Assembly: GCF_016908595.1 (NCBI RefSeq)
Contig: NZ_JAFBEC010000003.1
Location: 1 to 64,000 of the forward strand
DNA length: 64,000 nt
Reading direction: 5' to 3'
DNA from: Geomicrobium sediminis
Lineage (GTDB): Bacteria > Bacillota > Bacilli > Bacillales > Marinococcaceae
Below are positions 54,989 to 63,304 of the stretch, piece after piece. The notes beneath the pieces were generated by a model. That model had not been told where the DNA came from. It was given only the letters and a program-made list of their open reading frames with translations, and made no database searches. Numbering within the stretch: position 1 is the stretch's first letter; every line of letters starts with the position of its first letter. Position numbers and translations under genes: made by a program.

Positions 54989-55033
54989 TAAGACACGCAT
55001 AGTAATGTATGAACGGGAACGGAGGTAAGGGTA

Positions 55034-55246
55034 ATGAAGTATCCAAATTATATGATGCTCATTATGGCTTTATCTGCAGTGATGGCAATGGTCTATGATA
55101 GCGATGCATTTTACTCCACCTGGGCACTATCCATCTTTGTTTTTTCAGGGGCTTCAGCACTCTCAGTTCGTAATACAAAGAAAGTATTTTTATGGATTCC
55201 GATCGTCGTGTTGTCGGTCGTGGGACTCGTCATCACATTTTTTTAA
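55034..55246 (+). CDS. Small membrane protein, 70 residues
   Basis: Two or three short helices (about 5-21, 27-43, 50-70) and little else. GGAGGTAAGG lies before ATG and a good promoter and terminator flank it, so the gene is probably real. No family recognised. Confidence 0.72.
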   Translation: MKYPNYMMLIMALSAVMAMVYDSDAFYSTWALSIFVFSGASALSVRNTKKVFLWIPIVVLSVVGLVITFF

Positions 55247-55251
55247 TAGTA

Positions 55252-55287
55252 GGAACTGTTCTTATCAATAAGTGCAGTTCTTTTTTT
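55252..55287 (+). terminator. Terminator of the 70-residue protein gene
   Basis: GGAACTG with CAGTTC, inner CTTAT/ATAAG stem, then seven T. Confidence 0.85.
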
Positions 55288-55293
55288 ATGATC

Positions 55294-55327
55294 TTTTAAA
55301 CCCCCAACCGTTTTAAGAGGCTGGGGG
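55294..55327 (-). terminator. Terminator of the Sco/two-component operon
   Basis: CCCCCAACC (55301-55309) with GGCTGGGGG (55319-55327), one mismatch, U-rich on the minus strand. Confidence 0.8.
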
Positions 55328-55332
55328 TCTAT

Positions 55333-55947
55333 TTACGTGATACTCTGCTCGATATCGTCCATTAGTAATTCCATGTCTTCGTTGCCAAGGCCATCATAAC
55401 TGCGAACGACTTGGCCTTGCTCATCAATTAGAAAAAAATTCGTCGTGTGGAGAATATCAGGATCTTCTGGATCATTTAAGACCGTAGATTGAAAAGAGTC
55501 TAGCATCAAGTTTTCAATTTCTTTCTCGGAATATCCGGTCAAGAATTGCCAATTCGTTTCATCAACACCGTAACGATTCATATAATCAGTGAGTACGTCA
55601 GGAGTATCGTGATTGGGATCAACGGTAAAAGAGACGAACTGGAGATCAAGATTACGAGATTCAGCTTTCTCTTGAATTTCCACTAAATGTGGGGTCATGA
55701 GATTGCAAATGGTAGGGCAACTCGTAAAGATGACATTGGCGATCCAGTAGGAACCTTCATAATTCTCGCTAGAAATAACATCTTCAGATTGATTGATATA
55801 AGAAAATGGTTCAACGGTTAAGTTCTGATTCGTTAAATCACGACCAATTAGATCCGATTCATCTGACGATTGATACAACCAGTTACAACCACTGATCATC
55901 GCAAATAGTGTACATACACTTAGCATGTATACGAGTCGTTTAATCAT
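55333..55947 (-). CDS. Sco1/SenC family copper chaperone lipoprotein
   Basis: A 204-residue thioredoxin-fold protein anchored by a lipobox Cys (MISGC, Cys21). The copper site is Cys77-P-T-I-Cys81 in TSCPTICNLM plus the His in DILHTTNFF. Sco proteins deliver copper to, or reduce, the CuA centre of cytochrome c oxidase. ATG 55947 lies ten bases after AAAGG. It follows the histidine kinase gene closely and forms one operon with it, so the two-component system may answer to copper or redox state. Confidence 0.92.
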   Translation of the reverse strand: MIKRLVYMLSVCTLFAMISGCNWLYQSSDESDLIGRDLTNQNLTVEPFSYINQSEDVISSENYEGSYWIANVIFTSCPTICNLMTPHLVEIQEKAESRNLDLQFVSFTVDPNHDTPDVLTDYMNRYGVDETNWQFLTGYSEKEIENLMLDSFQSTVLNDPEDPDILHTTNFFLIDEQGQVVRSYDGLGNEDMELLMDDIEQSIT

Positions 55948-55973
55948 TAAACTCATGCCTTTCGTGAGGGGAG

Positions 55974-57389
55974 TTAAGAACTTACCTCATCAAAAATATA
56001 CTCAGGTAAGTCAATATGAACGGTCGTACCGACCTGTAGAGTAGATTCAATGGTCAATACTCCGTGATGTTTCTTGATAATTTCTTCGACAATGGCAAGT
56101 CCTAATCCCGTGCCCCCATCAGTCCGTGTTCTTGCGTCGTTCACCCGATAAAAACGATCTTTAATATACGCCAATTGATCTTTTGGAATGCCTATGCCTT
56201 CGTCGTGAATCGTGAGGCGATAGTGTTGGTCTTTCCAGGGGATCAATGATACGTGAATCGTCGTAGCAGGGTTAGAATAGTGAATGGCATTATCCAGTAA
56301 GTTACGAACGACTTGTTCCAGACGCTTGGCATCACCAGTAATGATTGCTGCATCATCTAAGCTCCGCTGAATTTGAATGTTATGATGGTTTGCTGTGATT
56401 TCCATACGTGTAATAAGGTCATGAACGATCTCAGCAAAAACGACAGGTTCTTGCTCAATCGTATACGTAACACTTTGAAGCTTCGTTAAATCAAGAAGAT
56501 CATTAGTGAGGTGTAACATTGACTCAGCTTCTGATTGGATAATCGTAATTCCCGTCTTTTGATCAACGACATTTTTCTCAATAGCTTCTGCATAGCCTTT
56601 AATATAGCTAAGAGGCGTTCGAAGCTCGTGAGACACGTTACCGATAAAGGTTCTACGAGTTTTCTCTTCTTCTTCCAATGTTTGTGCTAAATAATTTAAT
56701 GATTCACCTAAGCGTTTCAACTCAATTGAACGCGGCTGATGATGTACACGTTCCTGGAATTTTCCTTCGGCCATCTTTAGAGCTGTATGCTGCATTTGTT
56801 GAATCGGCTTAATAGCTTCTAAGGAGATTACTCTCCCTGTCACAATTAACAGTGCAATGATGATCGCGAGTAAGAGTAACGCAAGTGCACGCAATTCACC
56901 TAGCGGTTCGTACACACTAGCTAACGGTTGAGAGAGAAGAATCACACCAGTGAGTTCTTGACTTTCAATGAGCGGAACCGCTACACCGAGAATCTCTTGA
57001 TCGTAACTAGGGTGATTACGTAACATCACGACTGTTTCACCCGATTCAAGCGCTTGTCTCTCCGTTGCATCAACGAAATCAAGGTGAATGCCACCGTTGT
57101 CCGAATTGCCTTCTGAAATAAGAGGGTGCTCGTCTGTAAGAAAAGCAACATCAGCACCTAAGCTTTGGTCGGTCCATTGTACTCGCCATAAAAACGCACT
57201 CTCTGAGTCATAATTATGATAGACACTTTGCAACTCTTCACCAGAAGTCATCAAAGAGTTAATTTGTTCATCGACATACAGTCGTTCATATAAAAACGAA
57301 ATCACATACATACCTACAAAAACAATGGTTATAAAAAGTATTCCTAACGCCAACCAAATGCGAACATGTAGTGATTTAAATCGTTCCAT
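55974..57389 (-). CDS. Sensor histidine kinase
   Basis: A 471-residue kinase. Two membrane helices (about 12-34 and 165-188) enclose an extracellular sensor of about 130 residues. HAMP (EAIKPIQQMQHTALKMAEGKF), HisKA with the phospho-acceptor His in VSHELRTPLSYIKG and HATPase with NAIHYS, DEGIGIPKD and TDGGTGLGLAIVEE follow. Its start overlaps the stop of the response regulator gene, so the pair is translated together. Confidence 0.94.
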   Translation of the reverse strand: MERFKSLHVRIWLALGILFITIVFVGMYVISFLYERLYVDEQINSLMTSGEELQSVYHNYDSESAFLWRVQWTDQSLGADVAFLTDEHPLISEGNSDNGGIHLDFVDATERQALESGETVVMLRNHPSYDQEILGVAVPLIESQELTGVILLSQPLASVYEPLGELRALALLLLAIIIALLIVTGRVISLEAIKPIQQMQHTALKMAEGKFQERVHHQPRSIELKRLGESLNYLAQTLEEEEKTRRTFIGNVSHELRTPLSYIKGYAEAIEKNVVDQKTGITIIQSEAESMLHLTNDLLDLTKLQSVTYTIEQEPVVFAEIVHDLITRMEITANHHNIQIQRSLDDAAIITGDAKRLEQVVRNLLDNAIHYSNPATTIHVSLIPWKDQHYRLTIHDEGIGIPKDQLAYIKDRFYRVNDARTRTDGGTGLGLAIVEEIIKKHHGVLTIESTLQVGTTVHIDLPEYIFDEVSS

Positions 57390-58066
57390 TAACTTTGAAA
57401 TTTATAGCCAACTCCCCAAACTGTAGAAATCATATGTTTCGCAGATTTCAGTTTTACCCGAAGTGTTTTAACGTGTGTATCGACCGTTCTTAGTGTCGAT
57501 GGTGAACCATCCTTGTCCCATAAAATCTCATGCAAATGCTCTCTAGAAAAAACGTGAGAAGAATGCTCACAAAGAAAAAGCAATAAGTCGAATTCTTTTT
57601 TTGACAAAGAAAGTCGCTCTTCATCGACTGTCACAGTTCTAGAATCAACATGGATCTTCAAATTCTCAAAAGATAAGACGTTCTTTTGGTTTGAATGTCC
57701 AAAACGTCTTAAGACAGCTTGGATTCTTGCGAGCAGTTCCTCAAGTCCAAAAGGCTTTACGATATAATCATCTGCACCGAGCCGAAGTCCGTGTACCCGT
57801 TCTTCTTCTTCGCCTCTAGCTGTTAGCATAATAATTGGAATGTCTGATTGTTGACGGATCTCATGACAAAGCTGAAATCCATCCATGCCAGGCATCATCA
57901 CATCTAATAACACAAGCTGAACTTTTTGTGTGCGAAGAATTTCGAGAGCTTCAACCCCGTTGGAAGCGGTAACGACGTCGTAACGTTCAGCTTCAAGTAC
58001 AGGTTTAATTAGCTCAATTAATTGTTTTTCGTCATCTACGACTAAAATCAACATGTCTTTACTCAA
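57389..58066 (-). CDS. OmpR-family response regulator
   Basis: A 225-residue regulator with the receiver acid pocket DDE (11-13), phospho-acceptor Asp55 in LLDVMMPG and Lys in IVKPF, and a C-terminal winged helix (LSLSKKEFDLLLFL, RTVDTHVKTLRVKL, VWGVGYKF). Translation starts at TTG 58066 after a GGGGGG ribosome site. First gene of the regulator-kinase-Sco operon. Repeated TTGTGAA boxes in the divergent region are candidate binding sites. Confidence 0.94.
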   Translation of the reverse strand: MSKDMLILVVDDEKQLIELIKPVLEAERYDVVTASNGVEALEILRTQKVQLVLLDVMMPGMDGFQLCHEIRQQSDIPIIMLTARGEEEERVHGLRLGADDYIVKPFGLEELLARIQAVLRRFGHSNQKNVLSFENLKIHVDSRTVTVDEERLSLSKKEFDLLLFLCEHSSHVFSREHLHEILWDKDGSPSTLRTVDTHVKTLRVKLKSAKHMISTVWGVGYKFQS

Positions 58067-58162
58067 AATGGACCCCCCAGAGCTTCATTTTCCTCTGTAT
58101 CTTCTTAGTATAGCCAATCAGTGATTGTCTCGTACACCGGTCTGTATTTTACGTTAGCATAT

Positions 58163-58243
58163 CGTGAAGTTGTGAAGTAATTGTGAGCTTTACGAAACGA
58201 AACTTGGAACTTTAAAGGGACGAACCTCACGGAAATTTCACAA
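58163..58243. promoter_or_regulatory. TTGTGAA-type repeats in a divergent promoter region
   Basis: CGTGAAG (58163), TTGTGAA (58170-58176), then four bases, TTGTGAG (58181-58187), and an inverted TTCACAA (58237-58243). The 11-base period of the middle pair is that used by OmpR-type regulators. The inverted copy lies close to TATAGAAT, the likely -10 of the YtkA-type gene. Confidence 0.5.
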
Positions 58244-58279
58244 GTATAGAATAGAGTAAGAGGAAAGGAGTTGATCGAC

Positions 58280-58771
58280 GTGTTGAAGAGATCCTTAGTA
58301 GCCGTTGCAAGTTGTGCAATTCTGTTTGGTTGTTCAAATGAAGAAGTCGATAATAGTGCCACGAATGAAATGATGGAAATCGTTGAAGTAGATGTATTAT
58401 TTGATCATGAGTTCGAAGAAACTGGCGATCATGCACTTGCAATTCGCATCAGTCAAGGCGACGAGGCAATAGAACATGCACAACACGTAGACTTTGAAAT
58501 TTGGAAGGCGGATGAGCGAGCGAATGGTGACATCATCTCCGCATCACACGCTGAGGATGGAGTCTATGAAATTAAGTATACATTCAATGAAAGTGGTGCT
58601 TATTTCGTTCAAATACACGTAACCGCAAAAGGATACCACGTTATGCCTCTAAAAGGCATACTCATCGGAGACTTTACGAAACAAGACCAATCAAGAATTG
58701 AAGAAGGACCATTAGAAGATCGATCCAATTATGATCATAGTGAGATCGATGCTATGAAAATTGATGGGTGA
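58280..58771 (+). CDS. YtkA-like lipoprotein (FixH/YtkA domain)
   Basis: A 163-residue lipoprotein with the lipobox LFGC (Cys18). The body is an immunoglobulin-like YtkA domain (VDFEIWKADERANGD, DGVYEIKYTFNESGAYFVQIHVTAKGYHVMP). Such domains are found near cytochrome oxidase and copper genes. GTG 58280 lies ten bases after AAGGAG. It is divergent from the two-component/Sco operon and probably under its control. Confidence 0.83.
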   Translation: MLKRSLVAVASCAILFGCSNEEVDNSATNEMMEIVEVDVLFDHEFEETGDHALAIRISQGDEAIEHAQHVDFEIWKADERANGDIISASHAEDGVYEIKYTFNESGAYFVQIHVTAKGYHVMPLKGILIGDFTKQDQSRIEEGPLEDRSNYDHSEIDAMKIDG

Positions 58772-58877
58772 ATATCTAGTACAAAAAAATGATAAATGGA
58801 GAATGTTCGATGAAGATGCCTTACCTTTAGGTAGTGCAATACTAAGTCAATGGGCATATGATTACCTATCAAAGTAA
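58764..58877 (+). CDS. Possible 37-residue protein or gene fragment
   Basis: A short frame in a different phase, overlapping the end of the YtkA-type gene by eight bases. The product has a protein-like composition (KNDKWRMFDEDALPLGSAIL, then SQWAYDYLSK) and no ribosome site of its own. It may be the eroded end of a longer gene or a coupled small protein. No family recognised. Confidence 0.35.
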   Translation: MGEYLVQKNDKWRMFDEDALPLGSAILSQWAYDYLSK

Positions 58878-58914
58878 AAACCAGAGGTAGCGAAAAGCTG
58901 CCTCTGGTTTTTAT
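58878..58914. terminator. Bidirectional terminator
   Basis: AAACCAGAGGTAGC with GCTGCCTCTGGTTT, between the YtkA region and the convergent glutathione peroxidase gene. Confidence 0.87.
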
Positions 58915-58919
58915 ATGAA

Positions 58920-59393
58920 TTACAACGTCTTCTTAATGTCCTCTTCAAGCTGTGCGGGCTTGTCCTTAGGTGCGAAACGTTTGACGACGTTGCCTTCTCT
59001 GTCGACGAGGAATTTAGTGAAATTCCATTTGATATCTTCACCGAACAATCCTTTTTGTTGTTCTCTTAGGTGTTTGAATAGTGGGTTTGCGTCTTTTCCT
59101 TTTACGTTTGTTTTTTGGAAAAGGGGGAATGTGACTCCGAAATTAAGCTTGCAAGCTTCTTCCATTTCTTCGTCTTTTAATGGTTCTTGATTCATAAATT
59201 GATTGCTAGGGAAACCGAGGACTCGTAATCCTTGACCTTTATAATTTTGATGCAACTCCTCAAGCCCATCAAATTGATTAGTAAATCCACACTTTGAAGC
59301 TGTGTTTACGATGAGTAAAACGTCTCCCTTGTACTCAGATAGCGGGAAGTCTTCTCCATCGGGCTTTTTAACGGTAAAATCAAAGACTGACAT
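58920..59393 (-). CDS. Glutathione peroxidase family protein (thiol peroxidase)
   Basis: A 157-residue peroxidase. VNTASKCGFTNQ holds the peroxidatic Cys35; GFPSNQFMNQEP and WNFTKFLVDREG supply the Gln and Trp-Asn of the catalytic tetrad. A second Cys in EACKLNFGV suggests the thioredoxin-using two-Cys mode. AAAGGAGG precedes ATG. It reduces peroxides and lipid hydroperoxides. Confidence 0.95.
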   Translation of the reverse strand: MSVFDFTVKKPDGEDFPLSEYKGDVLLIVNTASKCGFTNQFDGLEELHQNYKGQGLRVLGFPSNQFMNQEPLKDEEMEEACKLNFGVTFPLFQKTNVKGKDANPLFKHLREQQKGLFGEDIKWNFTKFLVDREGNVVKRFAPKDKPAQLEEDIKKTL

Positions 59394-59488
59394 GTAGAAA
59401 TCCTCCTTTTCTCTATTTTATCTGATTGTAAAGGTTGAAACAAAGCAATGCGCTCATACAATGCATTGTCAGAACATAAGAAAAATCA

Positions 59489-59497
59489 TGATACACT
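59489..59497 (+). promoter_or_regulatory. Extended -10 promoter of fosB-eutH
   Basis: TGATACACT just before the ribosome site of fosB; TTGTCA at 59466-59471 is a possible but distant -35. Confidence 0.5.
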
Positions 59498-59522
59498 AGA
59501 TAAGGAAAAGGGGGAGTATGCG

Positions 59523-59939
59523 TTGAATTTGAATCATATCACCTACTCTGTGTCAGATTTGGCTCGTTCTATGGCATTTTTTGAGAGCGCGCTAGGTGCG
59601 AAACGGTTGGTAGAAGGTGAAAAGATGGCGTATTACGATATTGGTGGTGTTTGGTTTGCGTTAAACGTACAACAAGACATTAGCAGAAATGACATTGAAG
59701 AATCATATACTCATCTTGCGTTTACCGTAACTGAAGAGGAATTAGAAGAACAGAAGGAACGTTTTCAAAGGCTAGGTCTATCTTATACACTTGGTCGCCC
59801 AAGAGATAAAGAGCATGAAGGTAACTCAATTTATTTTAGAGATCCTGATGGACATTTATTTGAATTTCATACAGGCAGTTTAGAAGGGCGAATCCAATAT
59901 TATAAAGATGAAAAGAAGCCGATGACGTTTACGGATTAA
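59523..59939 (+). CDS. fosB: Metallothiol transferase FosB (fosfomycin resistance)
   Basis: A 138-residue VOC-fold enzyme that adds bacillithiol (or cysteine) to fosfomycin. Metal ligands are His5, His64 in SYTHLAFTV and Glu114 in HLFEFHTGSL; FRDPDGH, the ALNV strand and the end KKPMTFTD match B. subtilis FosB. Start is TTG 59523, six bases after AAGGGGGAG; the frame upstream to 59448 has no ribosome site. The enzyme implies that the cell makes bacillithiol. The EutH-type transporter gene follows after four bases. Confidence 0.94.
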   Translation: MNLNHITYSVSDLARSMAFFESALGAKRLVEGEKMAYYDIGGVWFALNVQQDISRNDIEESYTHLAFTVTEEELEEQKERFQRLGLSYTLGRPRDKEHEGNSIYFRDPDGHLFEFHTGSLEGRIQYYKDEKKPMTFTD

Positions 59940-59943
59940 GGTC

Positions 59944-61023
59944 ATGACGACAATTAACGATTATATACTGCTTATTCTTAGTATAGGATTTATTATCGCA
60001 GCAATTGATTATGTGTTAGGGAATAAGTTTGGGCTCGGTAATCAATTTCAGCAAGCCTTTGCTATGCTCGGTTCGTTAACGATTGTCATTGTTGGTATGG
60101 TTACAATAGCGCCGATCATAGCAAACGGTCTTGCATATGTTAGTGAACCGTTATACATACATACAGGGATTGATCCAGCGGCAGTCATTAATACGGTTTT
60201 GGCACTCGACATGGGTGGTTATGCTATGGCAGAAACGTTGTCGTATAGTGATCAAGCCGCACTATTTTCCTGGGTTTTACTTGGGACGATGTACGGACCT
60301 ACCCTTTCTTTTACCGTCCCTGTAGCACTCGGTATCATTCGTAAAGGTGATGTGAGTTATTTTATTAGAGGGATCTTGTTAGGTATCGTTTGTGCACCGA
60401 TCGGTTGTTTGTTAGGAGGGTTTGTGGCAGGCTTTCCATTGTCTATGATGTTAATCAATTTAATTCCTGCTATAGGGGCTTCAATTATCATTATCATTGG
60501 ACTTTTATGGAAGCCGGAAGGAACAGTACAGGTCTTTACATGGTTAGGGCGCATGGTGACAGTGATCGCTGTGATTGGATTAAGTGTGCTAATGATGGAC
60601 GCCATTTTTCCAGGAGTCGAAGTGTCTGGAATTACGCCGATTGAAGAAAGTATGGCGATTGTCGGACGTATTGTACTCGTTTTGGCAGGTGCAATCCCGC
60701 TCACGTATCTACTGTCAAAAGCATTGCGCAAACCATTACAATCGTTTGGAGAACGAATGGGGATCAATAAAGAGAGCAGCACAGGGCTGCTCGCGTCACT
60801 TGCTCATGCGATTCCTGCATTTCACCTTTTTCACGAAATGAACCCGAGAGGAAAAGTGCTTGTGGCTTCATTTGCAGTTGCAGGAGCGTTTGTATTTGGA
60901 GGCCACTTAGGGTTTGTTGCTGGAATTGATGCCAACTATGTGAGTGCAATGGTTGTAGGTAAATTGACTGCAGGTCTGTTAGCGCTTGTGGTCACATATT
61001 CCGTTACAAAGGCAATGCCTTAA
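59944..61023 (+). CDS. EutH-like ethanolamine permease
   Basis: A 359-residue membrane protein with about ten helices, of the EutH family (PF04346). ALDMGGYAMAETL, GTMYGPTLSFTVPVALGI and PAFHLFHEMNPRGKVL are diagnostic. EutH eases ethanolamine entry at low pH. No eut enzymes (EutABC) or microcompartment genes are present in this window, and the partner gene is fosB, so the substrate may differ. Its stop lies in a short tandem repeat shared with the convergent gene. Confidence 0.88.
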   Translation: MTTINDYILLILSIGFIIAAIDYVLGNKFGLGNQFQQAFAMLGSLTIVIVGMVTIAPIIANGLAYVSEPLYIHTGIDPAAVINTVLALDMGGYAMAETLSYSDQAALFSWVLLGTMYGPTLSFTVPVALGIIRKGDVSYFIRGILLGIVCAPIGCLLGGFVAGFPLSMMLINLIPAIGASIIIIIGLLWKPEGTVQVFTWLGRMVTVIAVIGLSVLMMDAIFPGVEVSGITPIEESMAIVGRIVLVLAGAIPLTYLLSKALRKPLQSFGERMGINKESSTGLLASLAHAIPAFHLFHEMNPRGKVLVASFAVAGAFVFGGHLGFVAGIDANYVSAMVVGKLTAGLLALVVTYSVTKAMP

Positions 61024-61043
61024 GCTTCCTTAAGCTTCCTTAA
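61020..61043. repeat. Tandem TTAAGCTTCC repeat
   Basis: Two full copies plus TTAA. The stop codon of the EutH gene lies in the first copy and that of the convergent coiled-coil gene at the start of the second. Confidence 0.8.
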
Positions 61044-61968
61044 CGAGTTGTTGATAGCGAGTCTGTACATGGTGCAACTCGCTTTTTTGTTTTTCTTGTT
61101 GGGTGAGTACTTGTTCAAGTAGTTGATTAACAGTATTTTCCATATTTTCAACTTGTAGTTTTGATTCGTTAATTCGATTGTGTACCGTAAGATCAACGAT
61201 AAAGCCATCGAAGAAGTAATCTGCAAAAGTAAGGAAGTTACCAATCTCTAACGAATGATCGGTTAATTCTTCAAGGTCCATAAGCTCTTCTTGAAAATGA
61301 CGAAGTGCAGTTTGAGCCTTGTGAATATCATGACTCGCATCGTCCATACGTTGGTGTTTTAAACCGGTCGCAATCATTCCTCCAAAGAAAATATCGTACG
61401 TCGAGTAATTTCGTGCACTCTGGATCGTATTTAATGCATCTTTAATTGCCGACGCTGCCCTTTTGCCTGCCTCGAACACATCGTCTAACTCATGAAGTTC
61501 AGCATACAGCTGTGCTTCTCTCAATTCGAAGTCACTCAATTGTTGGTGTAGTTCAGGATTGTGTTGAATGATCGACAAACGCTTTTCATCAAAAACGTGT
61601 TCATAATCTTCTTTTGCATGTTCAATTTGTTGCAATTTGCGTTTGTATTCGTCTATTTCTTTTTCTAAATCTTCGACGGTTCTTACTGCTTCTTTATATT
61701 TCAGTTGTGTCGTTAAGACGGATTGTTGTCGTTCATCAATTTCATCAATCTTTTTTCCTACGACTGTGTAGAATAACGTAGAGAATGATAACCGTTCCAG
61801 TTGCTCTACTCGTTTCTCTAAGGAATGGAGTTCTTCTAGTAAAGTATTCTTCTTAGCCGTTTCAGTTTGTAAATACTGTTCCGCACGCTTTAAATCTAAG
61901 CTCCATTTTTTATATAGATGTTTGTTGTTTTCCGCCTCTATTAAGGCTTTACGTTGAGTTTCAAACAT
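61030..61968 (-). CDS. Long coiled-coil protein, function unknown
   Basis: A 312-residue hydrophilic protein. Residues 10-150 and 255-312 are strong coiled coils; a middle part (about 185-260) with ARNYSTYDIFFGGMIATGLKHQRMDDASHDIHKAQ looks globular, with GGMIATGLKHQRMD resembling a conserved block of bacillar hypothetical proteins. No enzyme motif is visible. GGAGGG precedes ATG. It lies downstream of a decayed gene on the same strand. Confidence 0.75.
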   Translation of the reverse strand: MFETQRKALIEAENNKHLYKKWSLDLKRAEQYLQTETAKKNTLLEELHSLEKRVEQLERLSFSTLFYTVVGKKIDEIDERQQSVLTTQLKYKEAVRTVEDLEKEIDEYKRKLQQIEHAKEDYEHVFDEKRLSIIQHNPELHQQLSDFELREAQLYAELHELDDVFEAGKRAASAIKDALNTIQSARNYSTYDIFFGGMIATGLKHQRMDDASHDIHKAQTALRHFQEELMDLEELTDHSLEIGNFLTFADYFFDGFIVDLTVHNRINESKLQVENMENTVNQLLEQVLTQQEKQKSELHHVQTRYQQLVKEA

Positions 61969-62001
61969 TTTTGACCCTCCGTTTCGTTATTTCCCGGGCA
62001 A

Positions 62002-62495
62002 TTACTTTGCTCCTGAACGTCGCCACCGTTTTGATTGTGTATGAACAAAAATCCCGAATAATGTATAAGTAATAAATAAAAACAATGGTAAATAGAAGTG
62101 TAAGGATAGGGGTGCTAATAAAAAGAGTGTACTAATTAATATAATGGTAACACTAAAAACCGTATAAAGGTGCGTTTGATAGACCCACATTTATGGGAAA
62201 AAGTGAGTGCCAAACATCATACCGATTGCAAACAACAACTGAATTGGTTGTATTATCGCGAAGTAGATGATCACAGGAATGAACAACAATTGAATGCCGC
62301 TTAAACTCCTTTGAGGATCGTAAAAGGATTGTTCTTAGGGTGAAAATTAACGAGCAAAAACTTTGCTAGTAAAACGCTATTGAATAGAGATATACCCATG
62401 GAAATGCTGAGTCAGGCAAGAACGCTGTACACAGAGCGACAAAAAGCTAATACGGGCTACTGTAAAAAGCATTAATGATCTGCTAAATCATTCAT
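62002..62495 (-). pseudogene. Decayed DUF7010-like membrane protein gene
   Basis: Minus-strand remains of one gene. A fine ribosome site (AGAGGAGG) and ATG (62495) are followed by only seven sense codons. A frame then gives MGISLFNSVLLAKFLLV with HPKNNPFTILKG; after a frame change, SGIQLLFIPVIIYFAIIQP and FGTHFFP; then TAA (62191-62193); and directly in frame MWVYQTHLYTVFSVTIILIS to the end at 62002. The stop seems to replace a Tyr codon. The order and hydrophobic pattern resemble DUF7010 (YbaR-like) proteins. The 62-residue piece at 62002-62190 should not be annotated as an intact gene. Confidence 0.75.
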
Positions 62496-62629
62496 AGCTT
62501 CCTCCTCTTACGTAGATTACGAACATTATCCCATAGCTAGAATTACCTCGACAATATCATCTTCAAACTTGCTTTTAAAAACGATTTGTTTTCATAATGG
62601 GGAAAAGAAGGACGGAAAGTAGGGATCAG

Positions 62630-63304
62630 ATGACCACGGTTTTACTTGCTGATGATGATGCAAATTTACGAGGGTTTGTTCGAGAGCATTTGCAGCGTGA
62701 AGGGTATCATGTTATTGAAGCAAAAGATGGTGTTGAAGCCCTCGAACAAATGGAAACAACACGAATTCAACTTGCAATTGTCGATCTTATGATGCCAAAA
62801 ATGTCGGGGTACGAGCTTGCTGAGCAACTACGAGAGCATTATGAAATTCCGATACTTATGCTCACAGCAAAAGACCAATTACGAGATAAAGAGCGTGGGT
62901 TTGCTGTAGGGACTGATGATTATATGACGAAGCCCTTCGAAGTGAAAGAGTTAGCGTTTCGTATGAAAGCATTATTACGTCGTTATCATAAACCGAATGA
63001 ACAAGAAATAATTGTTGGAGATTTGGCGATTGACCGCAAAAGTTTTGAAGTTCGTTGTGAAGACCGAACCATGTTTTTGCCATTAAAAGAGTTTGAGCTA
63101 CTTTCTCAACTAGCTAGTTTTCCAGGCCGTACATTCACGAGGGAAATATTGATAGAGCTTGTTTGGGGGTTTGATTATGAAGGAGACGACCGTACGGTTG
63201 ATGTACATATAAAGCGATTACGAGAACGTTTTAGCGAAATCAGTAAATTGGTCCACATCAAAACCGTTCGAGGTGTCGGTTATAAGTTGGACGTGCATTC
63301 ATGA
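62630..63304 (+). CDS. hssR: Heme response regulator HssR
   Basis: A 224-residue OmpR-type regulator. Acid pocket DDD (8-10), phospho-acceptor Asp52 in IVDLMMPKMSG, and the strongly HssR-like stretch DKERGFAVGTDDYMTKPFEVKELAFRMKALLRRY (recognised in parts), then WGFDYEGDDRTVDVHIKRLR. In staphylococci and bacilli HssR with HssS senses heme stress and turns on the heme exporter HrtAB. ATG 62630 follows GTAGGGA; the longer frame to 62597 lacks support. hssS overlaps its stop. Confidence 0.9.
   Translation: MTTVLLADDDANLRGFVREHLQREGYHVIEAKDGVEALEQMETTRIQLAIVDLMMPKMSGYELAEQLREHYEIPILMLTAKDQLRDKERGFAVGTDDYMTKPFEVKELAFRMKALLRRYHKPNEQEIIVGDLAIDRKSFEVRCEDRTMFLPLKEFELLSQLASFPGRTFTREILIELVWGFDYEGDDRTVDVHIKRLRERFSEISKLVHIKTVRGVGYKLDVHS

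Noticed and set aside
62002-62190. Intact 62-residue membrane protein
   Set aside because: It lacks a ribosome site and is the in-frame continuation of a broken upstream gene after a TAA.
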